Notes: a model not told the origin generated them from the letters alone. A stretch of 64,000 nt of DNA from Anagrus nilaparvatae (GCA_022575985.1 JAKSXM010000007.1:36582501-36646500); one strand, 5' to 3'. Positions 30,840 to 41,545 are shown, counted from the first letter of the stretch. Numbers and translations: made by a program.

Positions 30840-31020
30840 AATGGCTCCAAGGCAATACGCGTATCTTTACCAGTATTTTTGGCACTTGGAGGTGCGAAAC
30901 CGTGAACTGCTCTATGGACATCGCGCGTGACTTCACGGCCCAGAGCCAAAACCGGAATGCTCGTTTTGCAAAGGAAACGGCATGGTCTTCTATTACAGCG
31001 CCGTGCGGCTGATACTATAA
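30840..31020 (-). other. GC-richer, coding-like short segment
   Basis: On the minus strand about 65 codons are open without a Met. They include RRPCRFLCKTSIPVLALG and VHGFAPPSAKNTGKDTRIAL, ending at TAA. Base composition is far less AT-rich than the surroundings. I do not recognise it. It could be a terminal exon or a decayed TE fragment. Confidence 0.25.
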
Positions 31021-31249
31021 ATCATTATCAGTCGATATAAAAATCTATAACTTTTATTGATCGGTGCTGCTTTTTATTGATCTTCTATTAGAATATTTTT
31101 AAACTAAATATAATATCTTTGAAATTTGATTGTTGCTAGGCGGAAATATTCTGTCTTGAAGACTTGAGGCGCGCGAATATGTGTGCATGTATGTTTGCAA
31201 ATCTTAAATAATTTAATATTTAATTTTTGCCTTTAACGGGAAAAAATGC

Positions 31250-31960
31250 ATCGTTTCAATTCATTAAAATATTTTTTACAACCTCAAAAACCCTGCAGGC
31301 AATGTAAAAAATTTATTCTGAGATGTTTTTTTGATCTGCCATCTTGGAAAATCGGAAAATTTTCTTGGCTATAAAAATGAAAGTTTTCTTAATTGAAAAT
31401 GTTTTTCTGAACCTCGAAAACCTCCATATAATATAGACGTACATTTCTAAATTTCATGTTTTTTATTCCGATATCTTGAGAAATTGGAAAATATTTTTGG
31501 GAAAAAATATGAAAGTTATCATCAATGGAAACTTTTTTTTCAAACTAAAAACCCCAAGGCAATGTAAAAAGCTTATTCTAACATTTTTTTTGTTCCGCCT
31601 TATTGGGAAATTTGAAAATATTTTGGGATGAAAAAATGAAAAATTTTATTCATTAACATTTTTTTTTCAACCTCGAAGACCCCCAAACAAGGTAAAAATT
31701 CTAACATGTTTTTTGGTCCACCATCTTGGGAAATTGGAAAATATGGTAGGGTAAAAATATGAAAATTTTCATCCATGAAAACGTTTTTGTTAACCACGAA
31801 AACCCTCAGGCAATGTAAAAAGCTTATTTTGACGTGCTTTATTAATCCGCCATCTTAGAAAACCGGAAAATATGCTTGAGTGAGATTATGAAAATTTTCA
31901 TCATTGAAAACGTTTTTCTCAACCTTGAAAAACCCCCGGTAATATAAATGCTTCTAATTT
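31250..31960. repeat. minisatellite, period about 125-132 bp
   Basis: Five to six diverged units begin near 31281, 31414, 31546, 31671, 31794 and 31922. Each reads roughly CCTCGAAAACCCCCAGGCAA, TGTAAAAAGCTTATTCT, CCGCCATCTTGGGAAATTGG, AAAATATGAAAATTTTCATC. A T-run follows at 31965. Confidence 0.75.
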
Positions 31961-32079
31961 TCATTTTTTTTTTTTTTTTTTTTTTTTTTTAAGTAAAGCA
32001 GAAAGTTCCTCTTTTTATGTTTTTTGGAATATCGGAATATTGTTTTAGATGAAAATTTAAAAATTATGCCTTAATCGGG

Positions 32080-32400
32080 ACTTCAATGTAAAATTTTTTT
32101 ATCAGAAACTCGATCGGAATTGTGATTTTCGATCGAAATTTTTTATCGGAAACTCGATCGGAATTTTAATTTTTGATCGGATTTTCGATCGAAATTTTTT
32201 ATCGGAAACTCGATCGAAATTTTGATTTTTGATCGGAGTTTCGATCGAAATTTTTTATCGGAAACTCGATCAGAATTCTGATTTTTTATCGGAAGTTTGA
32301 TCGAAATTTTTTTATAGGAAACTCGATTGGCGAAAATTTTGATCGGGTTTTTGATCGGAATTCGATTGAAAGTTCGATCGGAAACTTGATCATTTTTTTC
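32080..32400. repeat. GATCGAAA-rich tandem repeat, period about 54 bp
   Basis: Units share ATCGGAAACTCGATCGGAAT and TTTTGATCGGATTTTCGATC. About five copies degrade toward the right end. Each unit carries several CGATCG palindromes. Confidence 0.75.
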
Positions 32401-32464
32401 GATACGGGTATAAACACGTTTTGAGACCTCAGGAAACTAAAAAACCGGTTTTTAAAAAAAATTC

Positions 32465-32465
<1 letters not shown>

Positions 32466-32501
<36 letters not shown>
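32466..32501. repeat. (TG)n microsatellite
   Basis: About 15 TG dinucleotides in a row, directly after the GATCG repeat block. Confidence 0.9.
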
Positions 32502-32502
<1 letters not shown>

Positions 32503-32509
32503 TAACCGG

Positions 32510-33345
32510 AGATATTTCACTACCAGTAAAACATTAAGACGTAATTAAGTATCGTTTAATCTAGAAGTATCGTTTTTGCTCGATATCTCAAATCTTATAA
32601 TTTATTTTTTGAAAATTTTTTTCACCAAAAAATACAAAAAATACTAATTTTTTTTTCCTTTATGTACGCAGTACTTAATTTATTTCTGTGGAAGTACTAA
32701 TTTTAGAAATATCGCTTATAGTAATTTTTTGGAGCTGATACTTGATTTTTTCAAAATTTGTTTTTAAAATTTTTGTCGCCAAAAAATACAATAAACGCCA
32801 AAATTTTTTTTATTCTAGGACTTAATACTTAATTTTTTCCTATGAAAGTACGAATGTCTAGAATTTTCGTTTGTAAAGGATTTTTTTATCTAAACGTAAT
32901 TTTTCGAAATTTTTTTTCTTAAAAATTTTTTACAAAAAATAATTAAAAAAACATCAAATTTTTTTTTTTATACATAGTACCTCATTTTTTCCTATGAAAG
33001 TAATAATTAATATCTAGAATTATCGTTTTTACTTGTTATCTCCAATCCGTTATCGATACCTAATTTTTTAAAAAAATTTCTTTTTTTAATTTTTTACATT
33101 AAAAAATTAGAAAAAAACAATTATTTTTTTTTTTGGACTTAATTTCTTTTTATGAAAGTATGAATATCTAAAATTATCATTTGTAAAGGATTTCTCTATC
33201 TGATTTATTTACATAAAAAAAAAATAAAAAAACACCATAAAATTTTTTTCTTTTTGGACGTAGAAGTACTACGTCCAAATTAAGTAAATTTATTTATATG
33301 AAATTACTAATATATAGAATTAACGTTTTTACTAGGTATCATTTT
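32510..33345. repeat. diverged tandem repeat, period about 140-160 bp
   Basis: Recurrent TTTTCCTATGAAAGTA, TCTAGAATTATCGTTT, GTAAAGGATTT(C/T)TCTATCT and ACAAAAAATA..AAAAACA blocks recur roughly five times with poly-T linkers. No coding content. Confidence 0.55.
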
Positions 33346-34319
33346 TATTCCTCAATTTAAGCATAGCAAAATTTTTTTCCTTATTCCTATAGCTAGTGTA
33401 ATTATGTCTTCAAGCTATAACTACATCAACTACACCAAAAACTGTCTAGCAGACATAATTATCATAAAAGAAGATTATGTACTAGTGTAGAAAAATCTTC
33501 TTTTTTTTATGTAAAAAACCTAATTTTTTCCATGAGATGTTAAACTAACAGTATCAATTAAAACATCATTCAAACATCATTCTTAGTTTTTTTTATGACA
33601 TTATACTTTGTTAGGTAAAATAGACAACCAAGAAGATTTTGTTATTGCTAATGAGGAACCATAGTGCTAATTACTTGGCAGCGTTTTTTTAACTTTTTTG
33701 AAAAAATTTTTTACTTTGATTTTTTTCAAACATTATTTTAGCACATAGGCGTAAAAAATTAATTTAAATAAATTTTTGGACAGAAATAATAATTAGGCAA
33801 ATTTTTTTGACGACGATTTTTTCTATAACCCAAACTTTTACTTCAATCCAAAAAAGTATCGAGGGAATTTTGTGTAGGAAAAAACTTGAAGCAATGAAAA
33901 AATCGAGAAAGACACCCCTCTTTCATGATGAATTAAGATTATCACGTCGATCTGCCAATCATATAAATAGTAGCCAAAGATTTCAAAACGCTCTCAATTG
34001 TCTCTGGAATTTTAGCCGTAGGTCATTATCACGTTTCGCTAAAATATATCTGTATTTTTACTAAGTCTTAGAAAAAGTTATTACTTAAAAATCGCTTTGT
34101 TTTATATTGAAATTCAGGGATTAGTTAGCTTATACGGTTAGTTATGAGTAATAAGTACATTTACATTATTATATTAGTTATTTTTATAATAAGTTTATTA
34201 ATCTTCTACATTTGTATCTATCAATAAATAACTTTGTTTTAAAGAGTTATTTTAGTAAATTCAAAATAGTATTCTTTATTTCTATCCTCTATTCTATACC
34301 ACTAATCTATCCTACATAC
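33346..34319. other. noncoding stretch with exon-like fragments
   Basis: At 33413-33490 a TTCCTATAG acceptor-like site precedes about 30 open codons (MSSSYNYINYTKNCLADIII, ending YVLV-stop). At 33615-33683 TTGTTAG precedes GKIDNQEDFVIANEEP-stop; its 46-nt core is identical to 2094-2139. At 33807-34064 lie 85 open codons with a basic, Ser-rich product that I do not recognise. None is convincing alone. Confidence 0.3.
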
Positions 34320-34568
34320 TTTCCTATCGGTAGGGGGACATTTTTTATAAAATATTTTTTATAATTTTTTTTTTATAAAAACAATTTTTTATAAATTTTA
34401 AATTTAATAATTTTATTTTTTTTATAATAACATTTTTTTATAAAAGTTTATTTTTATAATTTTTTTTTTTAAATAATTTATAAAATTTTATAAAATTATA
34501 ATTGCTATTTTTTGTTTTTATAAATTTATTTAATGTCCCAAAGAGTCTAAATAAGTTAGTATATCATC

Positions 34569-35237
34569 TAGGGGTTTGCGGTTACCCGACCCGAAGCTTC
34601 GGGCGGTCTTGGATTTTTTCGGGTCGGGTCAGTTCGGTCTTCGGTTATACCCGAAAAGCTTCAGGGGTTTGAAGGTATAGTTTTTAGGTGAGAAATTTCC
34701 CTGGCATTACGATTCTATCATACTTTTTGCGAAAAATTTCCATTCGCTCTTAAAAATGAGAATAAAAGGGTCAAAAAATGACTTGCTGAAAAAAAGGATG
34801 ATTTTTATTAACTTTAAGTTATTGTTAATTTTTTTATGTAAATTAAATAAATAAATAAATAAATAAATAAATTTGCATTTTTTAAAACATTTTATATGCT
34901 ATGTTTTTAATAATAAAAAATAATGAAACCTATTCCCAAATTAATCGTTCGGTAAACTCCTTCTCCACTTGCCAACCCGCGTCACTTTTTGGACTTCACT
35001 TAGAAATTATTATAAGAAGAAAGAACGTGACTTTACATCGGGAGAGGTCTCAAAACATTTATAATAATAAAATACACCTAAAAAAATTTTTTAGACAGGT
35101 TTGAACGCGTTTCAACGATAAAAATTCAAAAAAACGCATTGTCGGGTATAACCGAAGACCGACCCGACCCGACCCGAAAAAAATAAGATCGGTCTTTCGG
35201 GCGGGTACCCGAAAATTCGGGTAACCGCACACCCCTA
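34569..35237. mobile_element. non-autonomous hAT element nested in the MULE
   Basis: A perfect 8-bp target duplication ATATCATC (34561-34568 and 35238-35245), the hAT hallmark, flanks termini TAGGGGTTTGCGGTTACCCG and, in reverse complement, TAGGGGTGTGCGGTTACCCG. The inverted repeats extend about 85 bp, through CGGGTCGGGTC to GTCTTCGGTTATACCCGA. The 500-bp interior has no transposase-like coding sequence. Confidence 0.85.
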
Positions 35238-35245
35238 ATATCATC

Positions 35246-35700
35246 ATTTTGTACATATTGGTCATATTTAGATACTATTGTAAGAATTTTTTCTTCTCTT
35301 TTTTTTCTTTTTGGATCTTGTCCTTTTCTGATTTTTTGGCCTAAATGTAGTTGTCGAATAATAATTTCAGTATCTGATAGCTCTTTCTTCAACTCTGTTA
35401 CGAATGAATAGAAACTAGAGTGATCTTTTCCCATCACAATTCTGAGGTGATTGTGCCAGCCCTCTGACAAATTATCGGAGTCATATTGATTCCACAATCG
35501 GGGGTGGTCACGAGGAGGAACCATTCGACGTCTTCCTCTTGCTGGTATGCCAGATACATAAGTAGTTTGAAAATACTTGTAGACAGGTTCAAAGTCATTG
35601 GAATTTTATGACATAAGGCTTCAAAATTAGTTTCAACGTCTTCAGTTGGTACGAATGCGAGAGCTATTAGTTGATGGGTGGCATCTCGTATGGATAATGT
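35246..35700 (-). pseudogene. MULE transposase C-terminal fragment
   Basis: The minus-strand frame reads LWNQYDSDNLSEGWHNHLRI, MGKDHSSFYSFVTELKKELS and IIIRQLHLGQKIRKG, ending KYDQYVQND at the hAT insertion site. This is the post-catalytic tail typical of insect MULE transposases (the WHN-H region and Lys-rich helices). Upstream, THQLIALAFVPTEDVETNFE lies in another frame, so there is at least one frameshift. The DDE catalytic core is absent. Confidence 0.6.
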
Positions 35701-35897
35701 ATTTTTAATTTTAAATTTAAAAAGTAAATTTATAAAAAAAATTTTCTAAAAAAGAAAAATTATAAAATAATTTTAATAAAAAATGTCTATTATAAAAAAA
35801 AAAAATTATAAAAAATTGTTTTTATAAAAAAAATATTTATAAAAAATATTTTATAAAAAAAGGACCCCAACCTTTCCTATCACGTATATATATATAT

Positions 35898-35966
35898 GGG
35901 CGATTATTTCTCAACCCGGCCACCCCCCTCTGTCCAAAAATGGTGGCAACTTAAAAAGATTTTGGT
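35898..35966. repeat. isolated terminal fragment of the 46.3-47.3 kb fold-back family
   Basis: About 69 bp from GGGCGATTATTTCTCAACCC to CTTAAAAAGATTTTGGTT match both ends of the fold-back element at 46281-47331. The match stops where the LINE segment begins. Confidence 0.75.
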
Positions 35967-36111
35967 TATATGTGCGTCTTTTCGTATACCAAAAATGTAT
36001 CTTAGTCCACTGTTACTGGGTCGTTGCAATCTTATTTTAAGTGCATAACTTATTTCAAGGTATACAACATTGCAATAGTCAAGATGTGGTGTGACTAGTG
36101 CTTGTATCAGT

Positions 36112-36312
36112 CTAGTTATATAATACACGGTTAACTTTTTTTTCAATGGATGTTATATGAGGTTTCCAAGTGAGCTTACTATCAAGTATTACACCTAGGA
36201 TTTTCACCTGTTTCTCAAAGGGAATAATAATCCCATTGCCCATATCGACACCTGGGTAGTTTAATTTGTGCCAAGGTTTATCATGTTGGCTTGTTTGGCT
36301 TTGTAATGACAC
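36112..36312 (-). pseudogene. LINE RT C-terminal region (inverted segment)
   Basis: Contains IPFEKQVKILGVILDSKLTW and HITSIEKKVN, the conserved end of non-LTR RT (thumb region). A frame change near 36115 leads to the next open part, 35904-36146, with LVTPHLDYCNVVY. It is part of the inverted 5' half of the LINE. Confidence 0.6.
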
Positions 36313-36598
36313 GCGCAGACTTTATTTTAAGGCCATAATGGTATACAAAATCTTACGCCTAGGTCAACCCCAATACTTAACAGAATTGTTTTCGAAATAT
36401 ATTCCCAAGAGTAATGCTCGTGGTCAACTGAAAACCAAAGAACTTGTGCTACCTAAATTGAAAAATTGTGGTGCGCAATCCTTCCAATATCATGGTACTG
36501 CTCTTTGTAATTCGATTCCATCTAATATAAGATTTCAACCATCTCTTAACAATTTTAAGACAGAAATATATAAATATTTTTTAACATTAGACCCCTAA
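36266..36598 (+). pseudogene. LINE protein C-terminus
   Basis: The LINE-derived part starts at DTRRLYFKA (36307). It includes YLTELFSKYIPKSN, SFQYHGTALCNSIP and SNIRFQPSLNNFKTEIYKYF, typical of the tail of CR1/Jockey-type proteins. The first 14 codons belong to the antisense of the inverted part. Confidence 0.6.
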
Positions 36599-37036
36599 AT
36601 GAGGATTCATTTATCTGTAATTGAATTGAAACATTATATACACTTATCGTAACCAATACTTACATCACATATTAATACTCTATTTTACTTAAATATTTGC
36701 TATTGTTTTACTGCTCATTACTTATTATTTTATTTACTATGAATTATTACTTAACTAGCTGAACTTTAATGATTATTATTTACTTTAAAGACTGTGATAA
36801 ACCTTTTATCCAAAGATTAGATTATATTTACTACATATACAAAAGACATAAATATATTTATATACATATATATATATACACAATTGATTGTTATTAATTA
36901 TTTAAATTATTGTAATTCTTTTTATTTTAATTTCTTATAAATATTTTGTACATATACTTTGTTTTATTACTTATATTTTACTGTATACTTTTTTGTGGCA
37001 ACAAATAAATAAATAATAATAATAATAATAATAATT

Positions 37037-37148
37037 TTAATTTATATATATTTTTATAAATTATTTTGTCATTTAATTATTATTTTTTTTTTTATTTTTT
37101 TTTTTTATTTTTTTATTTTTTTATATTAAATTTTAAATTTTGTCATAT
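37037..37148. other. low-complexity T-rich stretch
   Basis: Runs of T with ATT units between the LINE tail and the tRNA-like segment; no gene. Confidence 0.6.
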
Positions 37149-37222
37149 TGTCATATCCGGGAATTGAACTCGACTTGCTTGACTCCAGAACTACGCATCG
37201 TAACCAATGGACCACGGCAGCA
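37149..37222 (-). ncRNA. tRNA-like segment, possibly a SINE head
   Basis: On the minus strand TGGTCCATTGGTTACGATG resembles a tRNA D-arm (A box), and GAGTTCAATTCCCGG resembles the T-arm (B box), at tRNA-like spacing. The acceptor stem does not pair, so it is not a functional tRNA. An A-rich stretch follows. It could be a degenerate tRNA-derived SINE. Confidence 0.3.
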
Positions 37223-37377
37223 TCTTATTAAATAGAAGTTAATTTTCAAAGACTATGTAACGAAAAAGTTATCCGATACAGCAAATTCAAAAACATAAAA
37301 AGTTTGATATTTTTATTAATTTAACCAATAAATTGGTTAATTTTCAACTAATAGTCACGTAACAGTGTTTCGCCATA

Positions 37378-37415
37378 GTGTATTAGGTTCGCTCGTCAGT
37401 AGACTCCTAATACAC
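37378..37415. other. 10-bp inverted repeat (hairpin)
   Basis: GTGTATTAGG (37378-37387) and CCTAATACAC (37406-37415) are perfect reverse complements with an 18-nt loop. Confidence 0.5.
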
Positions 37416-37429
37416 CTTATACCGTTTAT

Positions 37430-39015
37430 ATATTTAAAAAACAAAAAATATTAAAAATATAAAATTATTTTTTTTTTTTGAAATTTGTGTAAGAACTTGC
37501 CTTGCACATTTTCCTAAAACGACTAAAAATGCTTGCTTTTGTATACCGTTAGAAAGAAGAAGTTTTGTTTTCTCTCTCTCTCTAATTTAAATACAGCTGG
37601 CATTTTTATTCTATTAATTTTATAAAATTACATTCAGAGATTTTTTAAATTTAATAAGGCTAAACATAACACGAACTGATAAATCAGTATCAAAAAATGT
37701 CATAGCCTTATTTTTGAAAATAAATTTTCATCAAAATTTGCTTATGTTAAAGCTTCTAATCAAACAAATAAAATGTCTAGTAAACTTCATTACTCATTAT
37801 GTTCATGTATAAATATGAAAATATAGAAATTTTATCTTTTATGACCAACGTAACCCAATTAAATGTGATATTTTTATTAATTTAACCAATAAATTAAACC
37901 AAAAAAGAATTTCATTTCTTAAAACTGTATAAAATTTTAAATTTATTGTCAGTTTCTAAAATGCTAGTAAATTTATTAATAAAAAAATCTTCGGGACAAA
38001 GTATTGTTAAATATAAAATAAATAATTACGAAATTACTCTAACCATTTGAAAATGATTGACTGCTTAGTTCCTCAGAAAATTAGGAAAGAAAAATGAAAT
38101 CTCTTATGAAAAAATCGTTAGCAGGATTCACAACGAACACCTAATTTTCCCTATTTTTTACTGACAGTCCATATCACCAATAATATTTTACATTTTACCC
38201 CTATTTACCCCTTTATTTAAATATCCATTCAATATTTTGTATGACCTGTATCACAAAAGCGCCATAACATTATTTGCAGTTTTAAATTATATTTTAGTGA
38301 AAAATAAGTATACTTTAATTAGCAAACTGTATGTGGTCACGAAATATATTTTGAAAATTAGATATATTTTAAGTTTTAAACGAAATTTACTTGTAAAATA
38401 TTAATTTTCATAAATATTTCCAGAAATATTTATACCTAGTAAATAAATGCTAATTAGGCTCTGAAAATTAAAAAAATTTATAAATAATACTATAAAAAAT
38501 AATAATATAAAAATTTATAAATATTGCTACCACATATATAAATTAAACGGTACATCAAATACTTTCCGTCCTCAACATTAATCATGTAGAATTATGACCC
38601 TTATACCTTATTACCTTTATTATAAATAATTGAAAACGATTGGTTTGGAAAAATATTATTTATTGCTTCAAAATTATAAACTCTCTTTTCAAGCGATAGC
38701 GCTTTTTTAATATACAACTATATGTCGATTTCTCGAAAAATAAAGCCCTTTAGAGGGGTCAACTTTTGGCAAAATTTAAAACTGAATGCACACCTGCCCC
38801 ACATGGATTTTTTTGTTTATTATACTATTTTATACAATATTATTATTTATAAAAAATCAAAATTGACTACCAATTTTATGCCGCATAAAAAATTCTATAT
38901 GAAAATTGACTCTTTCACCTAGATATATGAAAAATTCCTATTTGAATCAAATCGATTTGATTTGATTTAAATAGAAAATCTTCTTGAATCTATTTCTATT
39001 TGAGGCAAATAGTAA
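37430..39015. other. AT-rich noncoding stretch
   Basis: I see no gene or clear element. A (CT)n run lies at about 37573-37583. Confidence 0.5.
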
Positions 39016-39409
39016 ATAGTGCTATTTATTTATTTATTTATTACAAATGTGTTACATAATTATAAAGTACAACATTAACAAAATTGCGCATTTATAATAC
39101 AAAATATATAAAACATCTTATAATCCCCAGAGTCAGATCAAGTCTGTCTGTAGGGGATGGAGGTTAGTTAAAGTGTTAAACTATTACTTAAATATATAAA
39201 TTTGTTATAATTAGATAAATTTTTTTTTTTATTTAACTTACAATATTTTTTAAATAATTTTTTATATTTTTTTTTTAACTTACAATACTGAAATTTTAGT
39301 CAGAGTAATAAATATATATAAAACTTAGTATTTACATAAATACAGTGAATATAGCAGGTACATTTTTTTTTTTTTTTTTTTTTTTGGTGTAAATTATATT
39401 ATGTATAGA

Positions 39410-39742
39410 CTAGTCTAAAAATACACATACATTAAATAAAAAGTCTAAAAGTTTATTCTTTAGGGCTTTAGTGGTAGAGAAATCAAGTTTTTTAGCACTC
39501 ATAGGTAAGGAATTATATAATTTCGATGATATTAGATAAGGACTTTTTTGATAAATACTTTTGTGTATAGGTGGTAATTTTAGTCGCCCAGTTCTGTCAC
39601 TATGCGAGGAATTTGAAAATAATAAAGACAAATCTGGGTAATAATACGTTAATGAATTGAGCCTGAATAATTGCTTTATATTAAGAAATTGTGTATTATC
39701 AATATTAATGATTTTGATAATCCTGTTTTGAAAGTTTTGCAA
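39410..39742 (-). CDS. LINE polyprotein C-terminal region
   Basis: 110 residues. IKQLFRLNSLTYYYPDLSLL, SDRTGRLKLPPI and LISSKLYNSLPMSAK match the tail of Jockey/CR1-like proteins, where N-x-LP marks the final segment. Upstream, at 40090-39750, the RT thumb (KLARVSSCKYLGIHFD) lies in another frame. Confidence 0.55.
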   Translation of the reverse strand: MQNFQNRIIKIINIDNTQFLNIKQLFRLNSLTYYYPDLSLLFSNSSHSDRTGRLKLPPIHKSIYQKSPYLISSKLYNSLPMSAKKLDFSTTKALKNKLLDFLFNVCVFLD

Positions 39743-40094
39743 GATCCTTAGAGCATTGTTATATGCACATCCCCATGTGGAGATGGCATACGAGGCAATT
39801 CCAAGGAATAATAAATAATTTTGAGAATTTTTTTATTAATATTTTTAAGTTTATAAAAAATGAATAACAGGTATTTCTTCCGTTTTATTACATTTTGAAT
39901 TTGTATATCCCAGCGCATATGCTAATCAAAGTGAATTCCCAAATACTTGCAGGAGGATACTCTTGCCAGTTTATGATTTGCTATTTCAATGGAAAAATTA
40001 TTGTCTGGTAAACTATCGCTGTAAATACCAAAAGTAATAAACATTGATTTATTTAAATTCAGAGTGGGTTTATTTTTAATGAACCAAAGATTAA

Positions 40095-40445
40095 TCAATT
40101 GTAGTGAGTCTCGTCCGCATACGAGAATACATGAGGAACGAGAGTAAGCAAGTCATTAATATAGATAAGAAACAGATAGGGTCCTAATATGGAACCCTGC
40201 GGCACTCCGACATTAATGACCTCATACTCACTTCTCGTATCCCCAAGTCTAACCGCATGTTGACGATCCAGCAGATAGTTTTTGAATAGATTAAGTGCGG
40301 TACCCCTGACTCCATATCTCTCTAATTTTTTTAGTAAGATTTGATGATTTACTGTATCAAATGCCTTTGACAGGTCTAGGAACGTCCCAACCACAGCATT
40401 ACCCTCATTTAATCCTGTATAGATCAGATCGGATACTGTATGCAA
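40095..40445 (-). CDS. LINE reverse transcriptase palm fragment
   Basis: 116 residues. GTFLDLSKAFDTVNHQILLK (motif A, catalytic Asp), YGVRGTALNLFKNYL, VNVGVPQGSILGPYLFLIYI (motif B) and FSYADETHYN (motif C). Motif C has Glu where the second catalytic Asp of Y-A-D-D is expected, so this copy is probably inactive even apart from its frameshifts. Confidence 0.75.
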   Translation of the reverse strand: MHTVSDLIYTGLNEGNAVVGTFLDLSKAFDTVNHQILLKKLERYGVRGTALNLFKNYLLDRQHAVRLGDTRSEYEVINVGVPQGSILGPYLFLIYINDLLTLVPHVFSYADETHYN

Positions 40446-41239
40446 TTCGTTCCGATGCCTGTCAGAAAGCCAAATTGATTTTCAGATATTATATTATTTT
40501 TTTTAAAAAAAGAATGTAATCTAATAAATATCACTTTTTCAAAAATCTTCGCAATATTAGCAATTAACGAGATAGGTCTGTAATTAGACATGTTCTCTTT
40601 TTCACCAGCTTTGTAGATAGGGATAATATCAGCTTTTTTAAGGTCTAATGGCCATATTCCATTTGCAATACAGGAGTTAAATATAAAAGCAAGTGGTTTA
40701 GAAATTAAATTGGATATTGACTTAAGCACTTTCATGCTTATACTATCAACACCACCACTTTTATCACTCATATTTTTTATAATGTTAGCAATTTCTAGTG
40801 GATTAGTGGCCCTTAAGAATAGAGAATCCTGATTTCTGTTGATTAAACTGAAATTAAGATGGGAGTCAGGGATGTTTGATGCAAGTTCAGAACCTACATT
40901 GTTATAGTATTTATTAAAACTTTCAGCAATTTGGTTCTTATTGTCTATAATTTGATTATGAATCTTGATGGAATTAATATCATTCTTTTTATTGGAATTA
41001 TTTTTTCCTAGTTTATAATTAATAAAGTTCCAAATTTTTTTTGAGGAATCAAGATTTTTTTGAGCAAAATTTATATCACTTTGGTTTTTTGCAGCAATAA
41101 TAACTTTTTTTAGTATCTTACAAAATTTATTATAATGACTTTTGAGAAAGTTACAATCGTTATTTTTTTTATTATTTTTTTTAATTAAATTGTATAGGAA
41201 TTCTTTATGGTTAACTGAGTTTAGTAAGCCTTTGGTCAT
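40424..41239 (-). CDS. LINE endonuclease-RT linker and RT N-terminal region
   Basis: 271 residues. The Asn/Lys-rich linker (KKIWNFINYKLGKN, FNKYYNNVGSELASNIP) is followed by RT motifs: NPLEIANIIKNMSDKSGGVD, LKKADIIPIYKAGEKENMSN followed by YRPISLI, and ENQFGFLTGIGT. A frameshift then leads into 40095-40445. The first Met follows an in-frame TGA; the polyprotein continues upstream to 41545. Confidence 0.7.
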   Translation of the reverse strand: MTKGLLNSVNHKEFLYNLIKKNNKKNNDCNFLKSHYNKFCKILKKVIIAAKNQSDINFAQKNLDSSKKIWNFINYKLGKNNSNKKNDINSIKIHNQIIDNKNQIAESFNKYYNNVGSELASNIPDSHLNFSLINRNQDSLFLRATNPLEIANIIKNMSDKSGGVDSISMKVLKSISNLISKPLAFIFNSCIANGIWPLDLKKADIIPIYKAGEKENMSNYRPISLIANIAKIFEKVIFIRLHSFFKKNNIISENQFGFLTGIGTNCIQYPI

Positions 41240-41545
41240 TCAATTTTTCCTATATTTTTTCTTTTTATTTACAATAGGTTTATTTGATTTTGATGATTGT
41301 ATACATTTATTAATGCAATTTTTTAATTCTAACAATGCTAAAGAAGGATTATTAAATGTGAGGATATGATCCCAATTTATTTGTAATGCAGAAGAATAAA
41401 ATTTTTTATAGTTTATAAAATTATGTATAGCATTTCTTTGTTTTTCAAAGTTGGTTTTTAAGTCAATGATAGCAAAAATAGGAAAATGGTCTGTAAATAT
41501 CTGATTATGTACAATTGATGTTATGACATCATTGATTCATAATTT

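Larger units (their letters stand above)
34329..35872. mobile_element. MULE (Mutator-like) element remnant
   Basis: A perfect 9-bp target duplication TTTCCTATC (34320-34328 and 35873-35881) flanks an element with long AT-rich terminal inverted repeats. The left starts GGTAGGGGGACATTTTTTAT; the right, in reverse complement, starts GGTTGGGGTCCTTTTTTTAT. Both continue with TATAAAATATTTTTTATAA-type sequence for about 170-200 bp. Inside lies a minus-strand fragment of a MULE transposase C-terminus, split from the left arm by a hAT insertion. Confidence 0.75.
35967..37036 (+). mobile_element. LINE fragment with inverted 5' segment (twin priming)
   Basis: The plus-strand part (about 36305-37036) encodes the C-terminus of a non-LTR RT protein from DTRRLYFKAIMVYKIL to FKTEIYKYFLTLDP-stop at 36598, then a 3' UTR ending in (TAA)n. 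The minus-strand part (36303 down to 35967) encodes the preceding RT region of the same protein: VKILGVILDSKLTWKPHITS, IQALVTPHLDYCNVVY and RYIFGIRKDAHIT. In LINEs of this type that region comes just before the plus-strand part. So the 5' half was inverted on insertion. Confidence 0.65.
39022..41545 (-). mobile_element. 5'-truncated APE-type LINE
   Basis: Minus-strand order: the end of an AP-endonuclease-like domain (DHFPIFAIIDLKT, about 41480), a linker, RT, the C-terminal region, and a 3' tail of (AAAT)n at about 39046-39022. The coding sequence carries a TGA near 41240 and several frameshifts. The endonuclease N-terminus and any ORF1 are missing, as expected for 5' truncation. Confidence 0.7.

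Noticed and set aside
34901..35104. 67-codon open frame inside the hAT element
   Set aside because: No transposase similarity and it is short; the element looks non-autonomous.
37149..37222. Functional tRNA gene
   Set aside because: A- and B-box-like sequences are present but the acceptor stem does not pair; kept only as a tRNA-like segment.
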